64,000 bases of DNA from NCBI RefSeq assembly GCF_900637195.1, contig NZ_LR134356.1, forward strand, positions 3,348,001 through 3,412,000, read 5' to 3'. Each line of letters starts with the position of its first letter. Within the stretch, counting starts at the first letter, position 1. Source of the DNA: Mycolicibacterium aurum (GTDB taxonomy: Bacteria; Actinomycetota; Actinomycetes; Mycobacteriales; Mycobacteriaceae). The notes beneath the pieces were generated by a model that worked only from the letters and a program-made list of their open reading frames with translations, searched no databases and was not told the DNA's origin. Positions 13,994-23,693 of this stretch are shown one piece after another. Position numbers and translations under genes: made by a program.

Positions 13994-14055
13994 GCAACCA
14001 CGAGGTTGCGCTTCCGGTGGCGTTCGTGGTGGAGTACAGGCAACAGAAAGGTTGC
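13994..14055 (+). promoter_or_regulatory. Twin dyads before the SRPBCC-ArsR operon
   Basis: Two inverted repeats share half-site and spacing: GCAAC, six bases, GTTGC at 13994-14009 and again at 14040-14055. The second covers the ribosome-binding region (AGAAAGG) two bases before the ATG at 14058. They are 46 bp apart. The natural reading is a pair of operators for the ArsR-type repressor encoded in this operon. Confidence 0.6.
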
Positions 14056-14057
14056 CC

Positions 14058-14540
14058 ATGACCGCCGACCGGATCGAGAAGCATGCTCGCCTGAACGCCC
14101 CCATCGAGCGGGTGTGGGACGCCCTCGGCGATAGTCAGAAATTCGGCACGTGGTTCGGCATGTCCGTGGACGGCCCGTTCGTCGAGGGCCAGACTATCTC
14201 GGGCCAGATCACCGAAACGCAGGTGGACCCGGAGATCGCCGAGAAGCAACGGCCCTACGTCGGGGCACCGGTCACGCTGTGGGTCGTCGCCGTCGAGCCG
14301 CTACGCCGCCTGGCTTTCCGGTGGAACCCGTTGCCCGGCACAGAATTCGCTGAACTGACCACGCTCGTGGAGTTCACCCTGGCCGAGGACGGGGGCGGGA
14401 CTCTGCTGACCATCGTCGAGTCCGGCTTCGAGGCGCTCCCCCACGACCATCGTGACGCCTCCCGCCGGGGCAACAGCGAAGGCTGGGCGCTGCAATTGCA
14501 GTTGATCGGCACCTACGTCGCCCTCGAATCGGCGCGATGA
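14058..14540 (+). CDS. SRPBCC (AHSA1-like) domain protein
   Basis: A 160-aa START/Bet v1-like protein: HARLNAPIERVWDALGD at the N-terminus, W-based core strands LAFRWNP and LTTLVEFTLAEDGGGTLLTIVESGFEALP, then a C-terminal helix with GWALQLQLIGTYV. This family often binds hydrophobic ligands and is commonly paired with an ArsR regulator, as here. The ATG was chosen over an upstream TTG because AGAAAGG is well placed. Its stop overlaps the start of the next gene. Confidence 0.85.
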   Translation: MTADRIEKHARLNAPIERVWDALGDSQKFGTWFGMSVDGPFVEGQTISGQITETQVDPEIAEKQRPYVGAPVTLWVVAVEPLRRLAFRWNPLPGTEFAELTTLVEFTLAEDGGGTLLTIVESGFEALPHDHRDASRRGNSEGWALQLQLIGTYVALESAR

Positions 14541-14905
14541 GCACTGCAGCGGCGACCGCGTCGGTGTTCGGGGCCCTGGGAGATCCCCATCGCCTCGACA
14601 TGGTCATCGGGCTGTGCGAATCCGGCCCTCGGTCGACATTGCAGGTGGCGCAAGCGATTCCGCTGTCTCGACAGGCCGCCACCAAGCATCTCCAGATCCT
14701 GGAGGCGGTCGGCGTGGTCCGCAGTTCGAAACAGGGACGCGAACGGATCTGGACAGTCGAGCCGCAGCCGCTCGCCGCGGCCGGCGACTATCTGGGCGCA
14801 CTGTCCCGTCGATGGGATGGGGCCATCGATCGATTGACGGCATTCGTCGAGGATCAGACCCCGTCCCGGGATCACCGCTCGGACGGGCCCCGCGGTGGCA
14901 CCTAG
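14537..14905 (+). CDS. ArsR-family transcriptional regulator
   Basis: A 122-aa winged-helix repressor: VFGALGDPHRLDMVIGLCESG, then AIPLSRQAATKHLQILEAVGVVRS as recognition helix, and KQGRERIWTVEP as the wing. No metal-binding ELCVCDL cysteine motif is present, so it belongs to the non-metal group that accompanies SRPBCC proteins. It overlaps the SRPBCC gene by ATGA and probably acts on the twin dyads upstream. Confidence 0.9.
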   Translation: MSTAAATASVFGALGDPHRLDMVIGLCESGPRSTLQVAQAIPLSRQAATKHLQILEAVGVVRSSKQGRERIWTVEPQPLAAAGDYLGALSRRWDGAIDRLTAFVEDQTPSRDHRSDGPRGGT

Positions 14906-14908
14906 GTG

Positions 14909-15685
14909 TCAGCGCAGCCGAAAGGCGCGTGCACTCTGGTAGAGGCAGATCGCCGCCGCGGACGCGACGTTCAGACTTTCGGCGCCGCCGGGCATCGGAA
15001 TTCGGACGCCGGTGGTCGCCAGCGCGACGACCTCGGGCGGTAGGCCGTGCGCCTCCGGCCCGAACAGCCATGCGGTGGGGGTCGACAGGTCCGCGTCGTC
15101 CAGGCTGACGTCGCCGTCGAGCACCGTGGCCAGCACCTGCAGGCCCGCGTCCCTCAGGCGGGCGAGGACACCCGCGGCGTCGGGGTCGCTGATCACCGGG
15201 ACGGAGAAGATGCTGCCCGCCGAGGCGCGCAGGCACTTGCCGTTGTAGGGATCGACGCTGTCACCGGCGAGTACGACGGCATCGGCGCCCATCGCGTCGG
15301 CCACTCGGATCAGGGTGCCGGCGTTGCCCGGTTCGGAGATGCCGACCGGGACGGCAACCAACCTCGGGTCACCGGCGAGTACCTCGTCGAGGGCAACGTC
15401 GGGCATGGAGCACACGGCGACGAGGCCCACCGGAGTCACGGTGTCCGACAAGACTTTGGCGGCCTTGTCAGTGACCAGGTCGACGGTGACGCCGCTCAGC
15501 AGACCGGCGAACCGGTGCGCGGCTTCGGCTGTCGCGAAGACCTCGGAGACGAGTCCGCGCCGCAACGCCGCCTCGACCAGGTTGGGACCTTCGGCGAGGA
15601 AGCGTGCGGCGCGGCGGCGCCCGGTGTGGCGGTGCAGCTTGACTGCCGCCGCCACCCGGGCAGAGCGCTCGGTGAGCGGCGACAT
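14909..15685 (-). CDS. tsnR: TrmH/SpoU-family RNA 2'-O-methyltransferase
   Basis: A 258-aa SPOUT methyltransferase. The N-terminal substrate-binding domain has HRHTGRRRAARFLAEG. The knotted SAM domain has PGNAGTLIRVADAMGADAVVLA, DPYNGKCLRASAGSIFSVPV, LFGPEAHGLPPEV and SLNVASAAAICLYQ, the three TrmH motifs in order. In M. tuberculosis the homologue (Rv1644) is called tsnR. The target nucleotide is not deducible. It lies 29 bp behind rplT, at the end of the infC operon. Confidence 0.9.
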   Translation of the reverse strand: MSPLTERSARVAAAVKLHRHTGRRRAARFLAEGPNLVEAALRRGLVSEVFATAEAAHRFAGLLSGVTVDLVTDKAAKVLSDTVTPVGLVAVCSMPDVALDEVLAGDPRLVAVPVGISEPGNAGTLIRVADAMGADAVVLAGDSVDPYNGKCLRASAGSIFSVPVISDPDAAGVLARLRDAGLQVLATVLDGDVSLDDADLSTPTAWLFGPEAHGLPPEVVALATTGVRIPMPGGAESLNVASAAAICLYQSARAFRLR

Positions 15686-15714
15686 TTCCCGGGTCGCTTC
15701 GCTCCTGCCCTCCG

Positions 15715-16104
15715 TTAAGCAGCCTCGCCGGACGGTGCGTTGACATCCTCGGGCAGAGCGGCCTTGGCGACCTCGACCAGAGCGGTGAAGGCGGCGGCGT
15801 CGCTGACCGCGATCTCGGCGAGGTTCTTGCGATCGACCTCGACACCGGCGGCCTTGAGGCCCTGGATCAACCGGTTGTAGGTGACGCCGTTGGCGCGGGC
15901 GGCCGCATTGATGCGGGTGATCCACAGCTTGCGGAAGTCGCCCTTGCGCGCCTTGCGGTCACGGTAGGCGTAGGTCAGCGAGTGCAGCTGCTGCTCTTTT
16001 GCCTTGCGGTACAGCCGGGACCGCTGGCCGCGGTATCCCTTGGAAGCCTTCAGTACGGTGCGCCGCTTCTTCTGCGCGTTGAGTGCGCGCTTCACGCGTG
16101 CCAT
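15715..16104 (-). CDS. rplT: 50S ribosomal protein L20
   Basis: L20, 129 aa, an early-assembly protein of the large subunit. [18 protein letters not shown] at the start and the block [18 protein letters not shown] are diagnostic. The C-terminal tail after residue 115 ([11 protein letters not shown]) is an acidic extension. It follows rpmI in the conserved infC-rpmI-rplT order. Confidence 0.98.
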   Translation of the reverse strand: MARVKRALNAQKKRRTVLKASKGYRGQRSRLYRKAKEQQLHSLTYAYRDRKARKGDFRKLWITRINAAARANGVTYNRLIQGLKAAGVEVDRKNLAEIAVSDAAAFTALVEVAKAALPEDVNAPSGEAA

Positions 16105-16155
16105 GGGGTGTTCCTATCTCGGTGGGGTCAGGTCAAAGCTGGTGGCAGAAAAGCT

Positions 16156-16350
16156 CTAGCCGTTCAGCATCTTGGCGATGCGCTTGGCGTCGTTCGGGGC
16201 CACCACAGTGCGGCCGTCGAGACGTCGGGTGCGCTTGCTCGCCTTGTGCTCGAGCAGGTGGCGACGGCCGGCCTTCTGACGGACGATCTTGCCGGTTCCG
16301 GTGCGACGGAACCGCTTCGAAGCGCCGCTGTGGGTCTTCGCCTTGGGCAT
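16156..16350 (-). CDS. rpmI: 50S ribosomal protein L35
   Basis: L35, 64 aa, small and basic: [20 protein letters not shown] through [20 protein letters not shown]. The typical length and flanks leave no doubt. Six bases separate it from infC. Confidence 0.98.
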   Translation of the reverse strand: MPKAKTHSGASKRFRRTGTGKIVRQKAGRRHLLEHKASKRTRRLDGRTVVAPNDAKRIAKMLNG

Positions 16351-16356
16351 TTTTCC

Positions 16357-16968
<612 letters not shown>

Positions 16969-16985
16969 GGGGCCTCCCGGGATAG

Positions 16986-17093
16986 TTCCTGCTGTGCTCA
17001 GGAATCCCCCACGCCGCCGGCCTCCCGTTCCACAGAACGAGCACACCCTGCTGAGCAGGGCCAAAGCCGACCAGGCCAGACATCTACGATGTC
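16986..17093 (-). promoter_or_regulatory. Structured leader of infC
   Basis: Three dyads lie in the infC leader: GACATC TAC GATGTC (17079-17093, plus strand), CCCTGCT G AGCAGGG (17046-17060) and TTCCTG with CAGGAA around a 7-base loop (16986-17004). The last ends 17 bases before the GGGAGG ribosome site. Leader regulation is a possibility, not shown. Confidence 0.4.
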
Positions 17094-17204
17094 GGTGACC
17101 GGACCGCAGTACCTTCGAATCATCGTCGGCCGGCGGTGGGAGCGGGACTCCACTTGGTGTCCCTGGCGTTAGCCGGGACGGTCGCGCATGGAAGTCTACC
17201 AGCC

Positions 17205-17540
17205 ATGACCGATGATCCCAGCATCCGCGAACTCGCCGAGATTCCCGCCGTCGAGGTCATCACCCGGGCGGCCGTGATGCTGATGAGCGCCACCGCCGAA
17301 AAATTGGGTCTGTCGGACGACGATCCCGATGACAGCCCGCACCGCGACCTCGACGAAGCCCGGCGCCTGATCACCGCGCTGGCCGGGTTGGTCACCGCAT
17401 CGGCGGAATACCTGGGTCCGCACGCCGGGCCGGTACGCGACGGACTCAAGACCTTGCAGCTCGCGTTCCGCGAGGCCAGCGCCGCTCCTGACGAGCCAGG
17501 ACACGGTCCGGGAGAGAAATACACCGGTCCGGTCTGGTAG
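17205..17540 (+). CDS. DUF1844 protein
   Basis: A 111-aa acidic protein: [30 protein letters not shown] and [25 protein letters not shown] are the DUF1844 helices. Function unknown. ATG 17205 is preferred over longer starts because the family begins here. It is divergent from infC and lies just upstream of lysX. Confidence 0.8.
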   Translation: MTDDPSIRELAEIPAVEVITRAAVMLMSATAEKLGLSDDDPDDSPHRDLDEARRLITALAGLVTASAEYLGPHAGPVRDGLKTLQLAFREASAAPDEPGHGPGEKYTGPVW

Positions 17541-17564
17541 CACCACATTCGGCCGTCGAGCGAA

Positions 17565-17570
17565 TATCCT
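17565..17570 (+). promoter_or_regulatory. -10 box of lysX
   Basis: TATCCT eight bases before the lysX ATG with no ribosome-binding site between, so a leaderless or near-leaderless mRNA is likely. Confidence 0.5.
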
Positions 17571-17578
17571 CGCGGCCT

Positions 17579-20500
17579 ATGACCCCTACCAGCCTTGTGC
17601 GGGCGCATCCCAAGTCCAGCCACCGGTGGGTGCCCGCGGCGGCCGGCTGGATCGTCGGGGTCATCGCGACGCTGTCTCTGCTGGCGAGCATCTCGCCGCT
17701 GATCCGGTCGATCATCCGGGTCCCCCGCGAATGGGTCGACGACTACATCTTCAACTTCCCGGACACCAGCTTCGCGTGGGCGTTCGTGCTCGCCCTGCTG
17801 GCCGGGGCGCTGGCCGCGCGCAAGCGGATCGCCTGGTGGATCCTCGTGGGCTACATGGTCGCCGCCGCCGGGTGGAACGTCGCCGGTCTCGTCGACGGCG
17901 AACGGTGGTTCCAGGAAATCGGCGAGATCATCGGCCTGGGTTTCCATCTCGCGGCGATCGCCTTCCTGCTGTTGGCTCGCAAGGAGTTCTGGGCCAGGGT
18001 GCGACGGGGCGCGCTGCTGAAGGCTGCCGCCACTCTCGTCACAGCCATGGCGGTCGGCACGCTGATCGGCTGGGGGCTGCTGGAGCTGTTTCCCGGCAGT
18101 CTCGCCCGGCCCGATCGCTTCTGGTACGCGCTCAACCGGGTCAGCGCGTTCGCCGGCGCGGACGCCGATGCGTTCAGCGGCCACCCGCACGTATTCGTCA
18201 ACGCGCTGCTCGGGCTGTTCGGCGCGCTTGCGCTGATGGTGACCGCCATCGTGCTGTTCCAGTCGCAGCGAGCCGACAATGCGTTGACCGGTGAGGACGA
18301 ATCCGCCATCCGCGGCCTGCTCGAGCTGTACGGCAAGAACGACTCTCTGGGCTACTTCGCCACCCGCAGGGACAAGGCGGTGGTGTTCGCCCCCAACGGC
18401 CGCGCCGCCATCACCTATCGCGTCGAGGTGGGCGTCTGCCTGGCCAGCGGCGACCCGGTGGGCGACCCGAAGGCGTGGCCGCAGGCCATCGAGGCGTGGC
18501 TGAAACTGTGCGAGACCTATGGCTGGGCGCCGGGGGTGATGGGCGCCAGTTCGACTGCCGCCCAGGCCTTCCGCGAGGCCGGACTGAACGCGCTGCAACT
18601 GGGCGACGAAGCGATCCTGCATCCGGACGACTTCCGGCTCTCCGGACCCGACATGCGCGCGGTCCGGCAGGCGGTCACCCGGGCCAAGCGCTCCGGGGTC
18701 GGCGTCCGCTTCCGCCGGCATCGCGAGCTGTCGGCGGAGGAGATGGCCGACGTGATCGCCCGGGCCGACGCGTGGCGGGACACCGACGACGAGCGCGGAT
18801 TCTCGATGGCGCTGGGCAGACTCGGGGACCCGGGCGACGGTGACTGCCTCCTGGTCGAGGCGGTCCAGAATCCCGACGGCCAGGACCCGACGGTCGTGGC
18901 GATGCTCTCGCTCGTGCCATGGGGCAGCAACGGGGTATCGCTGGATCTGATGCGCCGCGCTCCGCAGTCACCCAACGGAACCATCGAGTTGATGGTCAGC
19001 GAGTTGTGTACGCAGTCCGAGGGCATCGGGATCACCCGGATCTCGCTCAACTTCGCGATGTTCCGTTCGGCGTTCGAGCAGGGCGCCCAGCTCGGCGCGG
19101 GCCCGGTGGCCCGACTGTGGCGCTGGCTGCTGGTGTTCTTCTCACGCTGGTGGCAGCTGGAAACGCTGTATCGGTCCAATATGAAATACCAGCCCGAATG
19201 GGTGCCGCGGTTCGCCTGCTACGAGGACGCGAGGTTGGTGCCGAAGGTCGGCGTGGCCTCGGTCATCGCCGAAGGCTTCCTGGTGCTGCCGTTCTCGCGG
19301 CGCCACGAGCAACCACACACCGGCCATCACATCGCGGCGCCGGGGTCCTTGGTGGCGACCGGGCTGCTGCACAGCGACGGCACCGCCCCCGACGTCGCCG
19401 GGCTCGCAGCCGACCTGCCCGACGACGACGATCAGCCGCGCCTGCCGGAGCAGGTCCGGGTTCGGATGGCCAAGCTACGGGCTCTGCAGGACAACGGAAT
19501 CGACGCCTACCCGGTGGGCAGTCCGCCCAGCCACACCGTCGCACAGGCGCTGGTCTGCGAGGACGGCACCGCGGTGACCGTCGCCGGGCGCGTGCTGCGA
19601 CTGCGCGACTATGGCGGCGTTCTCTTCGTCCAGCTTCGCGACTGGTCGGGGGAAACCCAACTGCTGCTGGACAACTCGCTGTTGACGCAGTCGTTCATGG
19701 GCACCACGGCGGACTTCACCCGGACCATCGACCTCGGCGACCTCGTCGAGGTCACCGGAACCATGGGCCACACCCGGTCGGGCACATGGTCGGTGCTGGT
19801 GACCGGGTGGCGGTTGATCGGCAAGTGCCTGCGACCGTTGCCCGACAAATGGAAGGGCCTGACCGATCAGGAGGCCCGCGTCCGCGCCCGCTACGTCGAC
19901 CTGGCGGTCAACACCGATGCGCGCGAGCTCATCAAGGCACGCAGCGGGGTTCTGCACGCGATCCGCGAAACCCTGTTCGCCAAGGGTTTTCTGGAAGTCG
20001 AGACACCGATCCTGCAGCAGATCCACGGCGGCGCCAACGCCCGTCCGTTCCTGACCCACATCAACGCCTACGACCTCGACCTGTATCTGCGCATCGCGCC
20101 CGAGCTGTATCTCAAACGGCTGTGCGTCGGCGGTGTGGAGCGGGTCTTCGAGCTGGGCCGCGCATTCCGCAACGAAGGCGTCGACTTCAGCCACAACCCC
20201 GAGTTCACGTTGCTGGAGGCCTATCAGGCGCACGCCGACTACAACGTCTGGATCGACGGGTGCCGCGAGCTGATCCAGAACGCGGCGCTGGCGGCCAACG
20301 GCGCACACGTGTTTCTGCGCCCCCGCGAGGACGGCGTACTCGAGCCGGTCGACATCTCGGGCCAGTGGACGGTCAAGACCGTGCACGGCGCGGTATCAGA
20401 GGCGCTCGGTGAGCACATCGACGTCGAGACGGACCTTCTTACGTTGCGCCGGTTGTGCGACAAGGCGGGCATCGCCTACCTGACGCACTGGGATGCCGGC

Positions 20501-20905
20501 GCGGTGGTCCTGGAGATGTACGAACACCTCGTCGAGGATCGGACGCAGGCGCCGACGTTCTACAAAGATTTCCCGACGTCGGTGTCGCCGCTCACCCGGC
20601 CGCACCGCAGCATTCCCGGGGTGGCCGAACGCTGGGACCTGGTCGCGTGGGGAGTCGAGCTGGGCACCGCCTACAGCGAGCTCACCGATCCCGTGGAGCA
20701 GCGGCGCCGCCTCCAGGAGCAGTCCCTGCTCGCGTCCGGAGGCGACCCGGAAGCCATGGAACTCGACGAAGACTTCCTGCAGGCCATGGAATACGCGATG
20801 CCGCCGACCGGCGGGCTCGGCATGGGGGTGGACCGCGTCGTCATGCTGATCACCGGGCGCAGCATCCGCGAGACCCTGCCCTTCCCGCTCGCGAAGCCGC
20901 GCTAG
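17579..20905 (+). CDS. lysX: LysX, bifunctional lysyl-tRNA synthetase/phosphatidylglycerol lysyltransferase
   Basis: LysX charges tRNA with lysine and transfers lysine to phosphatidylglycerol, giving a cationic lipid that protects against antimicrobial peptides. The 1108-aa protein has several N-terminal membrane segments (about residues 20-240), then a DUF2156/MprF-type transferase domain ([31 protein letters not shown]). The C-terminal class II LysRS has an OB fold ([15 protein letters not shown]) and the catalytic blocks [20 protein letters not shown] and [16 protein letters not shown]. Length and order match M. tuberculosis LysX. The membrane hydrolase gene follows as in that species. Confidence 0.96.
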   Translation: MTPTSLVRAHPKSSHRWVPAAAGWIVGVIATLSLLASISPLIRSIIRVPREWVDDYIFNFPDTSFAWAFVLALLAGALAARKRIAWWILVGYMVAAAGWNVAGLVDGERWFQEIGEIIGLGFHLAAIAFLLLARKEFWARVRRGALLKAAATLVTAMAVGTLIGWGLLELFPGSLARPDRFWYALNRVSAFAGADADAFSGHPHVFVNALLGLFGALALMVTAIVLFQSQRADNALTGEDESAIRGLLELYGKNDSLGYFATRRDKAVVFAPNGRAAITYRVEVGVCLASGDPVGDPKAWPQAIEAWLKLCETYGWAPGVMGASSTAAQAFREAGLNALQLGDEAILHPDDFRLSGPDMRAVRQAVTRAKRSGVGVRFRRHRELSAEEMADVIARADAWRDTDDERGFSMALGRLGDPGDGDCLLVEAVQNPDGQDPTVVAMLSLVPWGSNGVSLDLMRRAPQSPNGTIELMVSELCTQSEGIGITRISLNFAMFRSAFEQGAQLGAGPVARLWRWLLVFFSRWWQLETLYRSNMKYQPEWVPRFACYEDARLVPKVGVASVIAEGFLVLPFSRRHEQPHTGHHIAAPGSLVATGLLHSDGTAPDVAGLAADLPDDDDQPRLPEQVRVRMAKLRALQDNGIDAYPVGSPPSHTVAQALVCEDGTAVTVAGRVLRLRDYGGVLFVQLRDWSGETQLLLDNSLLTQSFMGTTADFTRTIDLGDLVEVTGTMGHTRSGTWSVLVTGWRLIGKCLRPLPDKWKGLTDQEARVRARYVDLAVNTDARELIKARSGVLHAIRETLFAKGFLEVETPILQQIHGGANARPFLTHINAYDLDLYLRIAPELYLKRLCVGGVERVFELGRAFRNEGVDFSHNPEFTLLEAYQAHADYNVWIDGCRELIQNAALAANGAHVFLRPREDGVLEPVDISGQWTVKTVHGAVSEALGEHIDVETDLLTLRRLCDKAGIAYLTHWDAGAVVLEMYEHLVEDRTQAPTFYKDFPTSVSPLTRPHRSIPGVAERWDLVAWGVELGTAYSELTDPVEQRRRLQEQSLLASGGDPEAMELDEDFLQAMEYAMPPTGGLGMGVDRVVMLITGRSIRETLPFPLAKPR

Positions 20906-20978
20906 CGGCGAAAGCGATCCAAGCCGTTCGCAGTGAGGTCACAGCGGGCTCCAAGAATCTGCGGCCAATCTGGACGCT

Positions 20979-22322
20979 GTGACGTTGCCGGACACCTTGC
21001 GCCACAATCTCTCACTGATGCACGGGTGGCTGCCCGTCTCCGTGCAGATCGTGGCGGCCATCGCCCTGGTCGCTGCCATCGGTTGGCGCACCCGGCGGTG
21101 GCGGATGATCTGGTTACCCTGGTCGGCCCTCATCGGCGCCGGCCTTGCGGTGGGCACCTACTGGTACATCGATTCGGCAGGCCTTGCCGACGACACCAAC
21201 CCCGCCCCGCACACGCTGTGGGTGTGGATCGCGCTGTCCGGCCTGGCTGTCGGCGTCCTGCTGTCGGGATGGCGCAACGCGCGGTGGTGGCGCAGGGCGG
21301 CCGCGGTCGCCGCGGTCCCGCTGTGCGCGTTGTCTGCTGCACTGATGTTGAACCTCTGGGTCGGCTACTTCCCCACCGTGCAGACGGCGTGGAACCAGGT
21401 CACCGCGGGACCGCTGCCGGACGAGACCGATCAGGTTGCCATCGCCGCCATGCAGCGACAGCACCGGATTCCGATCAAGGGCAGCGTGGAAGCCGTCGAC
21501 ATTCCGGACACCGCTTCGGGATTCAGGCACCGGCAGGAGTTCGTGTACCTGCCGCCCGCATGGTTCGCCGACACCCCACCGCCCGCTCTGCCGGTCGTGA
21601 TGATGATCGGCGGCGAGTTCAACACACCCGCCGACTGGATGCGGGCCGGCGGCGCGGTGAAGATTCTCGACGATTTCGCTGCCGCCCACCACGGCTATGC
21701 CCCCGTCGTCGTGTTCGTCGACCCGGGCGGCGCCTTCAACAACGACACCGAATGCGTCAACGGGTCGCGCGGCAACTCTGCCGACCACCTTGTCAAAGAT
21801 GTTGTGCCGTATGTCAAATCCCACTTCGGCGTCAGCACCGACAGTGCCCACTGGGGTGTGGTCGGCTGGTCGATGGGCGGCACCTGCGCCGTCGACCTGA
21901 CGGTGATGCATCCGGACACGTTCAGTGCGTTCGTCGACATCGCCGGTGACGCGGCACCCAACTCCGGCACCCAGGCCGAGACCGTCGACCGGCTGTTCGG
22001 CGGAAATGCGGCGGCCTACGCCGCATTCGACCCGAAGGCGGTGATGACGAGCCACGGCCGGTACCAGGGGGTTGCGGGCTGGTTCGCTGTCAACAGCGCC
22101 GTCTCCGGTGTCGCCAAACCCAACGACCAGGCTGTCGCGGCCAGTTCACTGTGCGCGCTGGGCCACCAGTCCGGCATCGACTGCGCTGTGGTGACCCAAC
22201 CCGGCAACCACGACTGGCCGTTCGCGTCCAACGCCTTCAGTTCCTCGCTGCCCTGGCTCGCGGGCAGGATCGGGACGCCGGGCGTCCCCGAGACCGATCT
22301 GCCCGGAGCGGTCCAGGGGTAG
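20979..22322 (+). CDS. Membrane-anchored alpha/beta-hydrolase (Rv1639c-like)
   Basis: A 447-aa protein with four hydrophobic segments in the first 130 residues and an extracytoplasmic alpha/beta-hydrolase (esterase D/MPT51-like) domain. The nucleophile elbow is GWSMGG, the oxyanion region precedes NTPADWMRAGG, and a C-terminal histidine is in QPGNHDWPF. Substrate unknown. The GTG start lies 73 bp after lysX and the pairing with lysX is conserved in M. tuberculosis, so a role in envelope lipid remodelling is plausible. Confidence 0.85.
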   Translation: MTLPDTLRHNLSLMHGWLPVSVQIVAAIALVAAIGWRTRRWRMIWLPWSALIGAGLAVGTYWYIDSAGLADDTNPAPHTLWVWIALSGLAVGVLLSGWRNARWWRRAAAVAAVPLCALSAALMLNLWVGYFPTVQTAWNQVTAGPLPDETDQVAIAAMQRQHRIPIKGSVEAVDIPDTASGFRHRQEFVYLPPAWFADTPPPALPVVMMIGGEFNTPADWMRAGGAVKILDDFAAAHHGYAPVVVFVDPGGAFNNDTECVNGSRGNSADHLVKDVVPYVKSHFGVSTDSAHWGVVGWSMGGTCAVDLTVMHPDTFSAFVDIAGDAAPNSGTQAETVDRLFGGNAAAYAAFDPKAVMTSHGRYQGVAGWFAVNSAVSGVAKPNDQAVAASSLCALGHQSGIDCAVVTQPGNHDWPFASNAFSSSLPWLAGRIGTPGVPETDLPGAVQG

Positions 22323-22332
22323 CGTGAGGGGC

Positions 22333-22611
22333 ATGCCGGACGAACCGATCATCGACGCTGACGTCATTCCCGCGGAGCCGACGACACCGCCCGAAACCGG
22401 CTACTCCCCTGCCGGCGTACCGACATTCGACGCGGTGCGGGAGAAGATCGAAAACCGCTACGCGACGTCGCTCGGCTCGGCGGAGCTGGCCTCCGAGACC
22501 CCGGAGGGCCGCACCGTCGAGGACCAGTACGCGCGACGGCAGGAGGCAGCCGCCGAGCGGCTCGCCGAGATCCGGAAGTCGATGAACCGGGCACCCGACA
22601 CCGATCAGTAG
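22333..22611 (+). CDS. Small acidic protein (Rv1638A-like)
   Basis: A 92-aa protein of unknown function: PDEPIIDADVIPAEPTTPPETGYS, then VPTFDAVREKIENRYATSLGSAELASET and a helical tail rich in R, E and A. ATG 22333 follows TGAGGG. It starts ten bases after the membrane hydrolase stop and overlaps the end of the convergent gene on the minus strand by seven bases. Position and size match the small gene Rv1638A of M. tuberculosis. Confidence 0.75.
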   Translation: MPDEPIIDADVIPAEPTTPPETGYSPAGVPTFDAVREKIENRYATSLGSAELASETPEGRTVEDQYARRQEAAAERLAEIRKSMNRAPDTDQ

Positions 22612-23693
22612 TCGGACTCCGCCGCCAGCACCTCGGCCAGGAACGCGTCGGCGCCCGGTGACTGCAGGCGCGCCCGGGCGAACACCCGGACGCGGTCCCG
22701 CACAGCGCGGTCTTCCCCGACATCCGCTCCGATCGTCACAGTGGCATCTCGCCAATCACGATCCCATGCACCGGTCTCCGTCACCGGCACGCCGTCGTCT
22801 GCCAGCAGCGGCAACGCCGCCGCGCCTGCCGCGTCCAGCACCCCCGTCCCACGGATCCCGCCCGCACGAAAGCGTACGTCGATGCCCGCCGGCGACGCGG
22901 AGCCCGACAGCTCGGCCCGCACCGCGACGGTGACACCCGTGCTGTCGGCGTCGATCCGCCAGCCGACGGTGTCTTCGGCTGCGTCGAAGACGCCAGGCGG
23001 CACCGCACTCCAGTGGACCGAGGCCACACCTGCCTCGACGGCCTCGGCTGTCCCCCGGTGGCCGTTCACGCCTGCGACCAGCGCGTAGTCGTCCCGTCCC
23101 GCCACCTGTGTGACGCGAGGCGCGGGCACGGCGCTGACGCCGAGGTCCTCGGCGAGCCCGGCGCAGGCGGCTGCGAGTTCCTGCACCCGGGTGTCCCCCA
23201 GGCGGGAAAGGCCGTCGAGCACCGCCAGGTGGGGTCGCACGAGCTCTGCCGCATCGGAATCGAAGGTGTCGTCGGTGAAGAACTCGTCGGCTGCCGCGGT
23301 GAGCAGTCCGAGCTCCGCGTCCAGCACGGCGCTGTCGAGCCCTGCGATCCCGTCCCGGCGACTCGCCGGCCACCAGCGCCGCAGCCAGTGGCCGTAGGCG
23401 AGCCGTCGCAGGGGCTCCAGCGCCGCGCTGTCGAGCCTCACGTCGTCGACCTCGACCGGTCCCGCGCCGCCGATCTCCAGCGTGCGCACGATCTCGCTGT
23501 GCGCGCGCTCTCCGGCAACCCGCCACAGCCAGTCCGCGCGGGCGGGGTCGGTGAATGCGACCTGCACGTCGGCGTCCGGACGGTCGACCGTCCATGCCAG
23601 CACCGCCCCGGACACCTCCAGCACCGCGGTCAGCGGCGCCGGGTCCGGGTTCGGTCCCGTCGACCACAGGCCCGCATCCGAGACGAATCTCAT
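22605..23693 (-). CDS. Unknown protein downstream of the CHAT genes
   Basis: A 362-aa soluble protein that I do not recognise. The N-terminal two thirds look helical (RRLAYGHWLRRWWPASRRDG; VLDAELGLLTAAADEFFTDD). The last 120 residues are strand-like with alternating V, T and G (SVHWSAVPPGVFDAAEDTVG, then TGVTVAVRAELSG), suggesting a beta-sandwich. There is no signal peptide and no membrane segment. It overlaps the preceding 435-aa gene by ATGA. The pair lies downstream of a TPR and a CHAT protease gene on the same strand and may encode partners or substrates of that protease. Confidence 0.75.
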   Translation of the reverse strand: MRFVSDAGLWSTGPNPDPAPLTAVLEVSGAVLAWTVDRPDADVQVAFTDPARADWLWRVAGERAHSEIVRTLEIGGAGPVEVDDVRLDSAALEPLRRLAYGHWLRRWWPASRRDGIAGLDSAVLDAELGLLTAAADEFFTDDTFDSDAAELVRPHLAVLDGLSRLGDTRVQELAAACAGLAEDLGVSAVPAPRVTQVAGRDDYALVAGVNGHRGTAEAVEAGVASVHWSAVPPGVFDAAEDTVGWRIDADSTGVTVAVRAELSGSASPAGIDVRFRAGGIRGTGVLDAAGAAALPLLADDGVPVTETGAWDRDWRDATVTIGADVGEDRAVRDRVRVFARARLQSPGADAFLAEVLAAESDY

